From Prevotella sp. (GTDB lineage: Bacteria; Bacteroidota; Bacteroidia; Bacteroidales; Bacteroidaceae), in the NCBI GenBank assembly GCA_017619445.1, contig JAFZSI010000001.1, positions 1 to 47,187 on the forward strand: 47,187 nt of DNA, in the 5' to 3' direction. How positions within the stretch are numbered: the first letter of the stretch is position 1; the number at the start of each line of letters is the position of its first letter. Positions 38,554 to 47,022 of this stretch are shown in pieces. Both the position numbers and the translations under genes were made by a program. The notes below the pieces were generated by a model that was given only the letters and a program-made list of their open reading frames with translations, did not search any database and had not been told where the DNA came from.

Positions 38554-40227
38554 TTATTTGCTGACGTTGACCAACTCCAGGTCTTTGGCAGCGTAGTCGG
38601 CCAGCGACGGGTCTTTCTGGATGGCTTCGCGGAGGAAGTCGGCGGCAGCGGCGTATTTGCCTGTGCGTGCATTGAGAATGGCCTGCAGATAGTCGGTGAG
38701 CGCGTCTTTCTTGGCATATTTCAATGCCACGGAGGCCTGGGCGTAGTTTTTGTTGAGGATGTTGGCAAGTGCTGCGCTGTTGTTGCTTGACTCCTTGAAA
38801 TACTGCTCTGCCTGTGCATAGTTGCCGCGTGCGATTTCGAGATTGCCGAGCACCTGGTTGAGGTCGTTGGCGCCGTCGGCTTTCGAGATGTAGTCGGTGG
38901 CCTGCTGGATGTTGCCTTGGCGCAGGGCCATGAGTGCGAGGTTGGCGTTGGCCTCGGGGGCGCGGTTGTAGGCGCGGAAGGCGCTCTGCAGGTAGTTCTG
39001 TGCCTCGGTCATGTTGCCTTTGTTAAACTCCATGACGGCGATGTTGTTGAATGCGCGGTAGTCTGCGGGATAGATTTCAGCGGCGCGCTTGTAGATGGCT
39101 TCCTTGTCGGCGGGGTTTTCAACGAGTGTGGCGGCATAGAGTATCTCGTCGGCGCTCAGACGGGTGGCGTCGGTCTCATACTGCTGTTTGATTTGCTCGT
39201 CGCTGCGGCCGATGGTCTCGTAGTTGATGATGAGGCGGCTGCGGCGCAGCTCGGGCAGGATGCCGTCGGCCAGTTCGCGGAAGCCAGCGCTCATGTTGCG
39301 GATTTGCTGCTCGCGCTCTTGTGGGTCCTTATACATGGAGAGCACGCGCAGGATGACGTCCTTGTCCTGAATGTTGCTGGCCTGCACCAGTTTCTGGAAT
39401 CCGTCCCAGTCCTGGGCGGTGTATTTGGCATCGATGTCGGTGTTGACCTTGGTTTGTTGGAGAGTCTTCTTCACGTAGTCTTCCGAAACATCTTGGCGTT
39501 TGTTGGCCAGACGGTCGTTGTAGGCGAATCCTCCCTCGGGCGATGCGTAAGCCTGCACCTCTACGTTGCGGATGTTGAGTCCTTCCTTGTCGGCGTTGAT
39601 GCGCTTCAGCAGGCTCACGAACTCCTGTACTGAGTTGTTTTTCAGCTCGCTCTGCCGCAGGTTGGCCTGGTTGATGAGGAATTTCACGTTGGCCTCCTGC
39701 TTCTGGGCGCGTACTCGCTGGAATGAGTCGGGTGCGATGCATGCACCAGCGTTCATCAGTGCGCGCTTGTAGAGTTCAGAGGTGGCAATGACTCCCTCGG
39801 CCACTTTCACGTCGGGTACATTCATCTGGCGGTTGCCGATGCGTGCCTGGAAAGTCAGGTACATGTCGCTCTTCTGCATGGCGGGCTCATAGGGGAAGGC
39901 CGTCTTCATGGTGTAGTGGCCGCCCACGAGGTAGGAGATGGTCTGGTCGTTGCCCTGCACCTTCTCGCCCTGGAATGTTGCACTGTTGCCTTTCACAGCC
40001 TGTCCGTTGCCGAATCGCAGTTCGGGTGTGACGGTCACCACGGCCTTCTTCTTCATGTATTTCTCCGGGAACATGCCGTTGATGGTTGCGGGAACTTCAC
40101 CGCCAAGGGTTTCCAGCGGATTGGGAGTAACATTGAATTTGTCTGCTGACAGCGCACCGAGTTTTGAACAAGATGTCAAAGCTAAGATGAAAAGTGCGCA
40201 AAGTGATAGAATTAGATTTTTACGCAT
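38554..40227 (-). CDS. Lipoprotein with OmpA-like and TPR segments
   Basis: A 557-residue lipoprotein starting at MRKNLILSL (ATG 40227). Longer frames run back through the tRNA-Leu and are not real. The lipobox is ALTSC. After a beta-rich N-terminal domain (about 30-170) comes an OmpA-like segment (VEVQAYASPEGGFAYNDRLA and NKRQDVSEDYVKKTL), then TPR repeats in the last third (about 370-540; AFNNIAVMEFNKGNMTEAQN). It may bind peptidoglycan and scaffold envelope proteins. The start is only 27 bp after the tRNA-Leu 3' end and no promoter is seen in between, so it may be transcribed with the tRNAs. Confidence 0.85.
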   Translation of the reverse strand: MRKNLILSLCALFILALTSCSKLGALSADKFNVTPNPLETLGGEVPATINGMFPEKYMKKKAVVTVTPELRFGNGQAVKGNSATFQGEKVQGNDQTISYLVGGHYTMKTAFPYEPAMQKSDMYLTFQARIGNRQMNVPDVKVAEGVIATSELYKRALMNAGACIAPDSFQRVRAQKQEANVKFLINQANLRQSELKNNSVQEFVSLLKRINADKEGLNIRNVEVQAYASPEGGFAYNDRLANKRQDVSEDYVKKTLQQTKVNTDIDAKYTAQDWDGFQKLVQASNIQDKDVILRVLSMYKDPQEREQQIRNMSAGFRELADGILPELRRSRLIINYETIGRSDEQIKQQYETDATRLSADEILYAATLVENPADKEAIYKRAAEIYPADYRAFNNIAVMEFNKGNMTEAQNYLQSAFRAYNRAPEANANLALMALRQGNIQQATDYISKADGANDLNQVLGNLEIARGNYAQAEQYFKESSNNSAALANILNKNYAQASVALKYAKKDALTDYLQAILNARTGKYAAAADFLREAIQKDPSLADYAAKDLELVNVSK

Positions 40228-40254
40228 ATTGATAAAATAGGATTTTATGAAAAG

Positions 40255-40340
40255 TGCCGCGAGCGGGACTCGAACCCGCACAGCCATTACTGGCCAAGGG
40301 ATTTTAAGTCCCTCGTGTCTACCAATTCCACCATTGCGGC
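40255..40340 (-). tRNA. tRNA-Leu (anticodon TAA)
   Basis: An 86-nt class II tRNA with a long variable arm (GGCCAGTAATGGCT). The anticodon stem AGGGA / TCCCT encloses CTTAAAA (anticodon TAA). T-arm GCGGG TTCGAGT CCCGC. Acceptor GCCGCAA / TCGCGGC has one mismatch. Confidence 0.93.
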
Positions 40341-40452
40341 GTGGCATATACAAAACAATCATCAAGGAGCATGCATGTTGATTAACGAGCGAAGCACAGG
40401 CGGGGCTCCTTGCTTATAAACAAAATGTGCGGACAACCGGCTGCCGCATAAG

Positions 40453-40525
40453 AGCGGAAAACGGGACTCGGACCCGCGACCCCAACCTTGGCAAGGTTGT
40501 GCTCTACCAACTGAGCTATTTCCGC
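40453..40525 (-). tRNA. tRNA-Gly (anticodon GCC)
   Basis: A 73-nt tRNA: acceptor GCGGAAA / TTTCCGC with discriminator T, D-arm AGCTCAGTTGGTAGAGC, anticodon stem CAACC / GGTTG with loop TTGCCAA (anticodon GCC), T-arm with TCCGAGT. A promoter box lies about 11 bp upstream; tRNA-Leu follows 112 bp downstream on the same strand. Confidence 0.95.
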
Positions 40526-40535
40526 TTATTTAGTG

Positions 40536-40543
40536 CAAAGATA
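40536..40543 (-). promoter_or_regulatory. Predicted -7 box of tRNA-Gly/tRNA-Leu unit
   Basis: The minus strand reads TATCTTTG then CA, matching TAnnTTTG, directly before tRNA-Gly. Confidence 0.65.
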
Positions 40544-40609
40544 AGGCTATTTCTCCGAACTGCCAAAAATTTTACACTATTTAAGACCAGAATGTCTGAA
40601 AAACCAATG

Positions 40610-40659
40610 TTGGTCGTTTAGGGGATTGGTCGTTTGGTCGTTTGGGTGATTGGCCGTTT
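40610..40659. repeat. GGTCGTTT tandem tract
   Basis: Units of TTGGTCGTTT with GATTGG interruptions. A short similar tract, GATTGGTCGTTTGGTCGTTT, lies at 33930-33950 between two lipoprotein genes. Confidence 0.7.
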
Positions 40660-40666
40660 CCGTGTT

Positions 40667-41251
40667 TCAGTTGTGCACAACGAGCACGGTTCCATCGAAG
40701 TTGGCCTTGTATCGGATGAGTTTCAGGCCTTTCTCGCCTTCCACGATATATCCGTTGTTGTTCAGGTCGTATTTGCGTTGGCACGAAGCGCAATGCACCC
40801 AATGCCCGTTGTTTGTCCATTGCAACGGATATTTGTAGAGGTTGTAGTTGGAAATGCAGTTCGGGCACTGGCGGTCGAAGGCAAACAAGCCGTTGCCCAG
40901 GCTGCTGTTGCCCACGATAAGTCCGTTGTTGGCGCCCAGCACCCAAGTGGTGTAGTTCTCGCGGGCTGTGGTGATGGCAATGTCTTCGCTGAGTGTTCCG
41001 TCGTTGAGCTGAATGCTGACTGTCCGCACCCCGTTTTTCTGGCCGCAGCTCACCATTGCGAACACGCCAGTGGTCATGGGATTGACAGCGTTTCGCAGGA
41101 TGGTGGCGTTGTGCAGTTGGGTGTCGAACGAGAAGAAACACTCGTAACTGATGTTATATTCATTTTCGGCATCACAGCCGCTCATACAGCACAACATGCC
41201 CACGATGGCAAGTGTGGCGGTCAGGCTACGGGCAAAATGTTTCAGCATCAT
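40667..41251 (-). CDS. Lipoprotein with Rieske-like fold and four cysteines
   Basis: A 194-residue lipoprotein starting at MMLKHF (ATG 41251), overlapping the argH stop by 4 bp. The lipobox is CMSGC. The C-terminal half has FDRQCPNCISNYNLYKYPLQ and HCASCQRKYDLNNNGYIVEG, then GLKLIRYKANFDG. The spacing resembles Rieske proteins, which hold a 2Fe-2S cluster with CxH and CxxH, but here both positions are CxxC, so the site could bind a different metal (zinc or iron) or form disulfides. It sits at the end of the pyrE-argH cluster and is translationally coupled to argH. Its function is unknown. Confidence 0.75.
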   Translation of the reverse strand: MMLKHFARSLTATLAIVGMLCCMSGCDAENEYNISYECFFSFDTQLHNATILRNAVNPMTTGVFAMVSCGQKNGVRTVSIQLNDGTLSEDIAITTARENYTTWVLGANNGLIVGNSSLGNGLFAFDRQCPNCISNYNLYKYPLQWTNNGHWVHCASCQRKYDLNNNGYIVEGEKGLKLIRYKANFDGTVLVVHN

Positions 41252-42585
41252 TCTCCTTTCAGCAGTTGCTCCTCCGCACGGGTCATGTGCTCGAAGTGGA
41301 ATTCTTCCATTGTCTTTTCCATCAGCTCGGCAATGCGGTCGTTGCACAGGTTGCCGATGCTGCCCTCATGGGTGTGGTGGATGTTTTTGTCGGGCGAGAA
41401 TCGGCCTGCCTCGATGTCGAGACCCACTTTCTTGTAGGCATCGCGGAACGGCATACCATTGGCAGCCAGACGGTTAACTTCCTCCACGGAGAACATGGGG
41501 TCGTACATGGGGTTGTCCAAAATGCGCTCGTTCACCTCCATGCGGTTGATGATGTAGGCACACATGCCGAGGCAGTCTTTCAGTTCGTCGAAGGCTGGCA
41601 GAAACACCTCCTTGATGATTTGCAGGTCGCGGAAATAACCCACCGGCAGGTTGTTCATGATGAGCATTACCTGCTGCGGCAGACCTTGCAGCTTGTTCGA
41701 CTTGGCCCTGATAAGCTCAAACACATCGGGATTTTTCTTGTGCGGCATGATGCTGCTGCCCGTGGTGCACTCCTTCGGCAGTTTCACGAACGAGAAGTTC
41801 TGCGAGTTGAACAGGCAGGCATCGAAGGCCATTTTTGCCATTGTTCCGGCCACCGAGGCCATGGCGAAGGCCACGTTGCGCTCCATCTTGCCGCGTCCCA
41901 TTTGGGCATACACCACGTTGTAGTCCATCGAGTCAAATCCCAACAGACGGGTGGTCATGCTGCGGTCCAGGGGAAAGCTGGAGCCATAGCCAGCCGCCGA
42001 CCCCAAGGGGTTGCGGTTGGTCATGCGGTAGGCCGCCTGCAGAAACAGCATGTCGTCGGCCAGACTCTCGGCGTAGGCACCAAACCACAGTCCGAACGAG
42101 CTGGGCATGGCCACCTGCAGATGCGTGTAGCCCGGCATCAGCACGTCTTTGTACTGGTTGCTTTTCTGTATCAGTTCGTCGAACAGCTGTTTCACGCCCT
42201 CGGCAATGTCTTTCAGCTCGTGGCGGGTGAAGAGTTTCAAATCCACTAACACCTGGTCGTTGCGCGAGCGGCCCGAGTGAATTTTCTTGCCCATGTCGCC
42301 CAGGCTGCGCGTCAGCATCAGCTCCACCTGCGAGTGCACGTCCTCAATGCCGTCCTCAATCACAAACTCGCCGCGCTCGCATTGTGCGTAGATTTTCCGC
42401 AGTTCGGCCAGCAGCAGTTTCAGTTCGTCGGCTTTCAGCAGCCCGATGCTCTCGAGCATGGTGATGTGAGCCATGGAGCCCAGCACGTCGTATTTGGCCA
42501 GATAGAGGTCCATCTCGCGGTCGCGCCCCACGGTAAACCGTTCAATCTCTTTGTTTATCTCGAAGTCTTTTTCCCAAAGTTTCAT
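41248..42585 (-). CDS. argH: Argininosuccinate lyase
   Basis: A 445-residue member of the fumarase/aspartase superfamily. It splits argininosuccinate into arginine and fumarate, the last step of arginine synthesis. The signature GSSIMPHKKNPDVFELIRAK is complete, and GKKIHSGRSRNDQVLVDLKL, EDVHSQVELML and MPGYTHLQVAMPSSFGLWFG are as expected. Full length. It follows the SRPBCC gene after 57 bp and is coupled to the Rieske-like lipoprotein by a 4-bp overlap, so the four genes pyrE to the lipoprotein probably form one operon. Confidence 0.97.
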   Translation of the reverse strand: MKLWEKDFEINKEIERFTVGRDREMDLYLAKYDVLGSMAHITMLESIGLLKADELKLLLAELRKIYAQCERGEFVIEDGIEDVHSQVELMLTRSLGDMGKKIHSGRSRNDQVLVDLKLFTRHELKDIAEGVKQLFDELIQKSNQYKDVLMPGYTHLQVAMPSSFGLWFGAYAESLADDMLFLQAAYRMTNRNPLGSAAGYGSSFPLDRSMTTRLLGFDSMDYNVVYAQMGRGKMERNVAFAMASVAGTMAKMAFDACLFNSQNFSFVKLPKECTTGSSIMPHKKNPDVFELIRAKSNKLQGLPQQVMLIMNNLPVGYFRDLQIIKEVFLPAFDELKDCLGMCAYIINRMEVNERILDNPMYDPMFSVEEVNRLAANGMPFRDAYKKVGLDIEAGRFSPDKNIHHTHEGSIGNLCNDRIAELMEKTMEEFHFEHMTRAEEQLLKGE

Positions 42586-42642
42586 GTTTCTTTTGATTAG
42601 GAGTTGAGGAGTGAAGGGGATTCGTGAACGTTCACGCCAACG

Positions 42643-43062
42643 TCATTCGTATTGTACCATGGTCAGCGCATCGGCAATTTTCTCCAATCCTTCTTGCAGC
42701 GGCCCTGCAATCAGGCCACGGAAGAACGGGTTGATTTCTGCCTTGGCAGTCAGTTTCATCTTGGTGGTTGTTTCGCTTGCCGCCACCAACTGAATCCACA
42801 GGTTGAAGGGAATGGGACTTTGCTCGGTTTCAAACTTGATGGTCTTAGGCTCGTCGCGCTCCACGATGCGCAGCAGCACGCTTCCTATAGGCGGTACGCT
42901 CACGCTCACCGAGTCGCGGTCAAAGGTGAGGTCGGTCAGTTTGTCGCCTGGCAGATGGTCTTTAGCCTTTTCCAGGTTGTTCAGGTCGCTCAGCATGGCA
43001 TACACGCTCTGCTGCGGAGCCTCAATCAATTTGACTGTGCTTTCGAATGTTGATAAAGACAT
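42643..43062 (-). CDS. SRPBCC (START-like) family small protein
   Basis: A 139-residue protein with the START/SRPBCC helix-grip pattern: strand at STFESTVKLIEAPQQSVYAM, the central sheet (SVSVSVPPIGSVLLRIVERD), and a long C-terminal helix (GPLQEGLEKIADALTMVQYE). These proteins form a pocket for hydrophobic or aromatic ligands, or act in protein folding. The ligand is unknown. It lies between pyrE and argH, an arrangement I recall from other Bacteroidales but cannot verify here. Confidence 0.85.
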   Translation of the reverse strand: MSLSTFESTVKLIEAPQQSVYAMLSDLNNLEKAKDHLPGDKLTDLTFDRDSVSVSVPPIGSVLLRIVERDEPKTIKFETEQSPIPFNLWIQLVAASETTTKMKLTAKAEINPFFRGLIAGPLQEGLEKIADALTMVQYE

Positions 43063-43069
43063 AATGGTA

Positions 43070-43188
43070 TTTACAATTTGACAATTTACAATTTACAATT
43101 TATTCATTCATTTTACAATTTTTTACACGCAGAGATATAGAGCAAAGTGATTCATTCTCTGTTCCCTCCGTACCTCTGTGTGAGATAA
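43070..43188. repeat. ATTTACAATT tandem tract and ACACGCAGAG inverted pair
   Basis: Four or so units of TTTACAATTTGACAA-like sequence (43072-43120), then ACACGCAGAG paired at a distance with CTCTGTGT (43174-43181). It lies between pyrE and the SRPBCC gene, and no coding is seen. Confidence 0.5.
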
Positions 43189-43203
43189 AGACTACTCTTC
43201 GTT

Positions 43204-43842
43204 TTACAATTCTTTTCTCCAGTTAGCCGGGTCTTTGCGCCACTCGTTGAGCAGTTCCACGTCGCTGTCGCTGATGTAGCCCGTTTCCAAAGCCTGGGCC
43301 ACCACATGCTCGTAGTCGGTCAGCGTAACCAGTTCCACATCGGCATCCTCGAAGGCCTTTTTCGCCACGGGGAAACCGTAGGTGTAGCTGGCCACCATGC
43401 CCACCACCTCGCAGCCGTTGCGGCGGATGGCTTCCACAGCCTTCAGCGAGCTGCCGCCAGTGGAAATCAAGTCCTCAACCACCACCACCTTCGAGCCTTG
43501 GGGCAGCTCACCCTCGATGAGGTTCTCCAGTCCGTGGTCCTTGGGTTTCGAGCGCACATACACAAACGGCAGGTTCAGTTCGTCGGCCACTAATGCACCC
43601 TGTGCAATGGCACCCGTGGCCACTCCGGCCACCGCCTCAGCCTCGGGGAACCGTTCGAGCACGTTGTGCACGAGCTCCAGTTTCACGTAGTTGCGCAGCT
43701 CGGGGTAGGAGAGCGTCTTGCGGTTGTCGCAGTAGAACGGCGACTTCCATCCGCTGGCCCAGGTAAACGGGTTGTTGGGCTGCAGCTTGATGGCCTTGAT
43801 TTTCAGAAGTTTCGAAGCAAATGCTTTCTTCAATGCGTCCAT
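43204..43842 (-). CDS. pyrE: Orotate phosphoribosyltransferase
   Basis: A 212-residue enzyme that joins orotate to PRPP in pyrimidine synthesis. The PRPP-binding motif VVVVEDLISTGGSSLKAVEA and the orotate-binding FTWASGWKSPFYCDNRKTLS are present, and the length is normal. YVRSKPKDHG holds the flexible-loop Lys. The gene heads the cluster and has a -7 box at 43877-43884. Confidence 0.97.
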   Translation of the reverse strand: MDALKKAFASKLLKIKAIKLQPNNPFTWASGWKSPFYCDNRKTLSYPELRNYVKLELVHNVLERFPEAEAVAGVATGAIAQGALVADELNLPFVYVRSKPKDHGLENLIEGELPQGSKVVVVEDLISTGGSSLKAVEAIRRNGCEVVGMVASYTYGFPVAKKAFEDADVELVTLTDYEHVVAQALETGYISDSDVELLNEWRKDPANWRKEL

Positions 43843-43876
43843 ATTTCGTTTTTAGTTTAAAGTTCCAACCGAGTTG

Positions 43877-43884
43877 CAAATGTA
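43877..43884 (-). promoter_or_regulatory. Predicted -7 box of pyrE
   Basis: The minus strand reads TACATTTG then CA, about 35 bp before the pyrE start. Confidence 0.6.
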
Positions 43885-43964
43885 CTTATTTTTTCCCTTA
43901 TACCCGTCGCTTTTGTTCAATTATTAATGTTTTTTAGGTACAGACACCCTCACAGATACATCAA

Positions 43965-43993
43965 TGCCCGGCACAATGAAGTTGCCGGGCATG
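43965..43993 (-). terminator. Hairpin downstream of serpin gene
   Basis: ATGCCCGGCA pairs with TGCCGGGCAT around a 9-base loop, 30 bp after the serpin stop. There is no clear T-run on the minus strand. Confidence 0.6.
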
Positions 43994-44023
43994 TGAAATG
44001 AATAGAGAAAAAAGGGCCGCCAT

Positions 44024-45346
44024 TTATTTGCCATAGTAAACGCCCACGAAGAAGACGACACCTGTGCTGAGTTCCTGAATGACATACACAAACGGGCGGT
44101 CGGCATGGAAATCAACGTTCATCGGGCGCTCTACGTTGGCCGTCACTCCTCCAGCCACCGTCACGGCCGTCGTCTTGGTGCCTTCCTCGTTCACCTCGAT
44201 GGCAGCCTTCTGTTTCATCAGCCCCACAAAGAAGCCTTTGGTATAATTGCTGCAGATGTTGGGAAGCTGTGCTTTATCCATGTCGAACATCGACGGCGCG
44301 CCCATGTCGGCGAGCGGTCTCGTCAGGTCGGTCTCAAACTCTGTGGTGAAGCGGGGCATCTTGATGTCAACAATAGGAGTCCAAAAGCTCTCCTTTATAT
44401 GCTTCCACGACTCGGCGTTCAGGTTGTTGATGATGTCGTCAACGGTCTTCCCTTCCTTGGGCAGCAATACCCTCATGCTCCACAGGTCACCGCTGCCGTA
44501 GGGCAGGTAGAGTATGGAGCAGTCGTCGTTCTCGCCGTATCTGGCATGTGCCTTGCGGTGCATCATCGGGATTGTCTTCTGCTGCCCGTCATTCGTGGTG
44601 AATGTCTCGTCGCGCGTGTCTTCCGGGTCGAACTTATCGGTCCACGTTGCCTTGAAGCAGATGGCGTTCATCAGCAACAGCAGCGCGTCGTTGCTTAGCT
44701 CGTTCTCGCTCAGAATCTCTGGAATCATGCCGTCGGTGTGTTTGTTGCACCAGCCGTTGACTTGGTTCAGCGTGCCTTTCTTGTCGCTGAATCCGAGGCT
44801 GTTCAGTTCGGCATGGTAATAGTCTATCATGTTTTTCTGAAACTGCGAGGCAAACTTCACGTCGCGGTCCTTGTTGCCAATCACCGTGTTGGCAATGCTC
44901 AGCATCACAGACGGGTCAGTTTTCGGCGCGTCTTCAATGAGTTTCTTGCAGAACTCGTTCACGGCTTTCGAGTTGCCCTCGCCGAATCCGAGCAACGAGG
45001 TGATTTCCTTGCCCGTATTGCCGGCGGCACCGTCGTTGAGCATGCCTAACAGGTAGGTCACGCTGATGGGCGAAATGATGATGCTTCTCTTTCCCTCGGA
45101 CATCTGACTGATGGTGCGGAAGAGGTTGAACGAGAAGTCGGTGTTCTGTTTTGCAAACGAGCGTTGCTCCTCTGTCAGCTCAACGGCCCGTGTCTGGGGC
45201 AGCATGTCAATCACCTCCTCCTTTCTCGGTTTTTCATTTGGTTCTGTAGTTTCGTCGTCGTCGCTGCTGCACGCGGTCATCATTACGCCCGTTCCTGCTA
45301 CCAGCACGAACATGAGCATCCATTTCATGAGTATTCCTTTTTTCAT
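44024..45346 (-). CDS. Serpin lipoprotein (protease inhibitor)
   Basis: A 440-residue serpin starting at MKKGILMKWM (ATG 45346). The lipobox is MMTAC followed by SSDDDE, so it is probably on the cell surface. Serpin core: NLFRTISQMSEGKRSIIISP, LSIANTVIGNK, MNAICFKATWTDKF and VEFHADRPF-like VDFHADRPFVYVI near the end. The reactive-loop hinge VNEEGTKTTAVTVAGG has the small-residue pattern of inhibitory serpins. Counting from the hinge, the cleavage site (P1-P1') would be near Ala-Asn in VTANVERP. It most likely blocks a serine or cysteine protease. Next upstream is a secreted C10 cysteine protease, so it could protect the cell from its own enzyme, or block host proteases. Confidence 0.9.
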   Translation of the reverse strand: MKKGILMKWMLMFVLVAGTGVMMTACSSDDDETTEPNEKPRKEEVIDMLPQTRAVELTEEQRSFAKQNTDFSFNLFRTISQMSEGKRSIIISPISVTYLLGMLNDGAAGNTGKEITSLLGFGEGNSKAVNEFCKKLIEDAPKTDPSVMLSIANTVIGNKDRDVKFASQFQKNMIDYYHAELNSLGFSDKKGTLNQVNGWCNKHTDGMIPEILSENELSNDALLLLMNAICFKATWTDKFDPEDTRDETFTTNDGQQKTIPMMHRKAHARYGENDDCSILYLPYGSGDLWSMRVLLPKEGKTVDDIINNLNAESWKHIKESFWTPIVDIKMPRFTTEFETDLTRPLADMGAPSMFDMDKAQLPNICSNYTKGFFVGLMKQKAAIEVNEEGTKTTAVTVAGGVTANVERPMNVDFHADRPFVYVIQELSTGVVFFVGVYYGK

Positions 45347-45562
45347 TGTTACTTGATTATTTTTGTTATACATATTGGTTTTGTAAATTTAGCAGTTTCT
45401 CACGCTCTATCTAAATTAATAAACGATTCAGCTACCAGAAAACTGCAAGAAAGCATATCATATTAATGAATTTTATTATTATTTTACTATTATTATAATA
45501 AGCGTTTCGTCATTACTACAGGTGCTCGGTGAATTATCATCATATTGAGCAAATATGCACAT

Positions 45563-46918
45563 TTAGTACGTAATGGTAAAATATTGAACGTTAATGTAAA
45601 AATCCAAATTAAGATTAGGTGAAATATTGTTGTGTGAATTTGGGTCAGCTATCATACGATTATAAGCGTTGAAAACATTACAATCAAAGTAACCGTTTCG
45701 TTCACTATCCCATCCCCAGTTAATATGATTTAGGGTAGTACTGTATGAGGCTAACAGATGATCAACAAACCAATTTTCGCCGTCATAAGAACACATCAGA
45801 TAATAATTGCACCTTACATATAAGCAACCGTCAATAGCCCATGAATGACTAACGCCGTCGCTGTTATCTCCAACCATAAGAATAAGGCTGTCATTTTGGA
45901 GAATATTGTCATAATAATAATTATTATGCTGATTAAAATAGCTTTCAGGGTTCGTATAAACATAATTACGAATTGGGCTGACAGTATAGCCTAAAATCTG
46001 TAAGGCATCCCTGACATCCCTAATATCTGTTGACGTTTGGTGAGTATAAGTGTTGTATCTGGCACTTGAGTATTTCCCTACTTGTCGGCAAAGTCTGCCA
46101 ATCTGTAAGTCATACTCATCACGATTATCGATTGTGTCAATAAAAACGTGATTACACATATTTGTCCAGTCCAAAGCTGTTGTGTTCACATCATGATCTT
46201 GATAATACAGATTCATTGAAGAAGGGTGTTTGAAATAGCTCATTATCTGGGCTGCTGCCACAGGACCGCAACCTGCCATATTATTAGGACAAAACTGCCC
46301 TGCGCGGCCCCCTTGACCCCATTTCACCGTTATCTTTGGGTAAATATGTCTGCAATAAACCGTATCATACATTGGCATATACATTGGCTGGTCTGGGCCA
46401 TAGCGCGTGCCTCCGCCCACTTTCTCGTCTTCCACGGGTGTTCTGTCCTTATACGCCACGTATGCCTTGGCCATCTGCATATATGTGTCAAAGCCTGGGT
46501 TGCCTGTAGGCACGCTGGGGTCGTAATAGCCAGATTCCGTCACGGCAATCAGTCCGTCTGTCTGCCTACTCGCAGAAACAACGGCAAAGCCCTGGTCGTC
46601 GTTGAAATTGAAGACATAGAGCAGAGTGTCGTTTGTGGAGGCAATGCCGTTGGAGCGGGTGACAGGCTGGCGGTAAGCCTTCACGCCGTTTTTCAGGTTG
46701 ATTGTCCTGACGGGTTCCGCACCACGGGTCGTCGGGTCATTACTGCCTAACATATTGATGGAGTTCTGTGCTATCTCTAAAGCCTCATTATAGCTGCGAC
46801 GGTTGGGGTCGTATTGCGGTGTATCTGGCTTTGTGTTGACAACAAGCTCCGAAAAGTCATTATTGGTGCAAGCTGCTAAAGCAGCAAATGCCAATAGCGG
46901 ATATAAGAGTTTTTTCAT
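45563..46918 (-). CDS. C10 (streptopain-like) cysteine protease lipoprotein
   Basis: A 451-residue lipoprotein (LAAC, Cys17). The propeptide (about 35-165; YNEALEIAQNSINML, FAVVSASRQTDGLIAVTESG) resembles the streptopain prodomain, which blocks the enzyme until cleaved. The catalytic domain contains Cys217 in NNMAGCGPVAAAQIMSYF, His358 in SDGVSHSWAIDG and NHINWGWD near 398-404 for the oxyanion Trp region. C10 proteases such as SpeB and Prevotella interpain A degrade host proteins. No long C-terminal adhesin domain is present. AT-rich codons in the second half differ from most genes here. It follows a short gene cut by the window edge and precedes the serpin by 216 bp. Confidence 0.93.
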   Translation of the reverse strand: MKKLLYPLLAFAALAACTNNDFSELVVNTKPDTPQYDPNRRSYNEALEIAQNSINMLGSNDPTTRGAEPVRTINLKNGVKAYRQPVTRSNGIASTNDTLLYVFNFNDDQGFAVVSASRQTDGLIAVTESGYYDPSVPTGNPGFDTYMQMAKAYVAYKDRTPVEDEKVGGGTRYGPDQPMYMPMYDTVYCRHIYPKITVKWGQGGRAGQFCPNNMAGCGPVAAAQIMSYFKHPSSMNLYYQDHDVNTTALDWTNMCNHVFIDTIDNRDEYDLQIGRLCRQVGKYSSARYNTYTHQTSTDIRDVRDALQILGYTVSPIRNYVYTNPESYFNQHNNYYYDNILQNDSLILMVGDNSDGVSHSWAIDGCLYVRCNYYLMCSYDGENWFVDHLLASYSTTLNHINWGWDSERNGYFDCNVFNAYNRMIADPNSHNNISPNLNLDFYINVQYFTITY

Positions 46919-46970
46919 TTTTTTGTAGTTTTAGAGTTAATAGAAATGTTAACTTAAGATTAGTAATCAA

Positions 46971-47009
46971 GGAGCACCCACCTATTCATATAAATAGGCA
47001 GGTGTTCCC
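46971..47009. other. Hairpin between small protein and C10 protease gene
   Basis: GGAGCACCCACCTAT pairs with ATAGGCAGGTGTTCCC with small bulges. It lies 14 bp after the stop of the upstream gene and may reduce or modulate read-through into the protease gene. Confidence 0.55.
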
Positions 47010-47022
47010 CGTGAGAGAGTTT

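Noticed and set aside
40228-40365. Upstream extension of the TPR/OmpA-like lipoprotein frame
   Set aside because: It reads through the tRNA-Leu and lacks a signal peptide; MRKNLILSL at 40227 gives a proper lipoprotein start.
40581-41141. 186-codon minus-strand frame overlapping the Rieske-like lipoprotein
   Set aside because: Out of frame with the lipoprotein on the same strand, biased composition (Gln, Arg, His), no family match.
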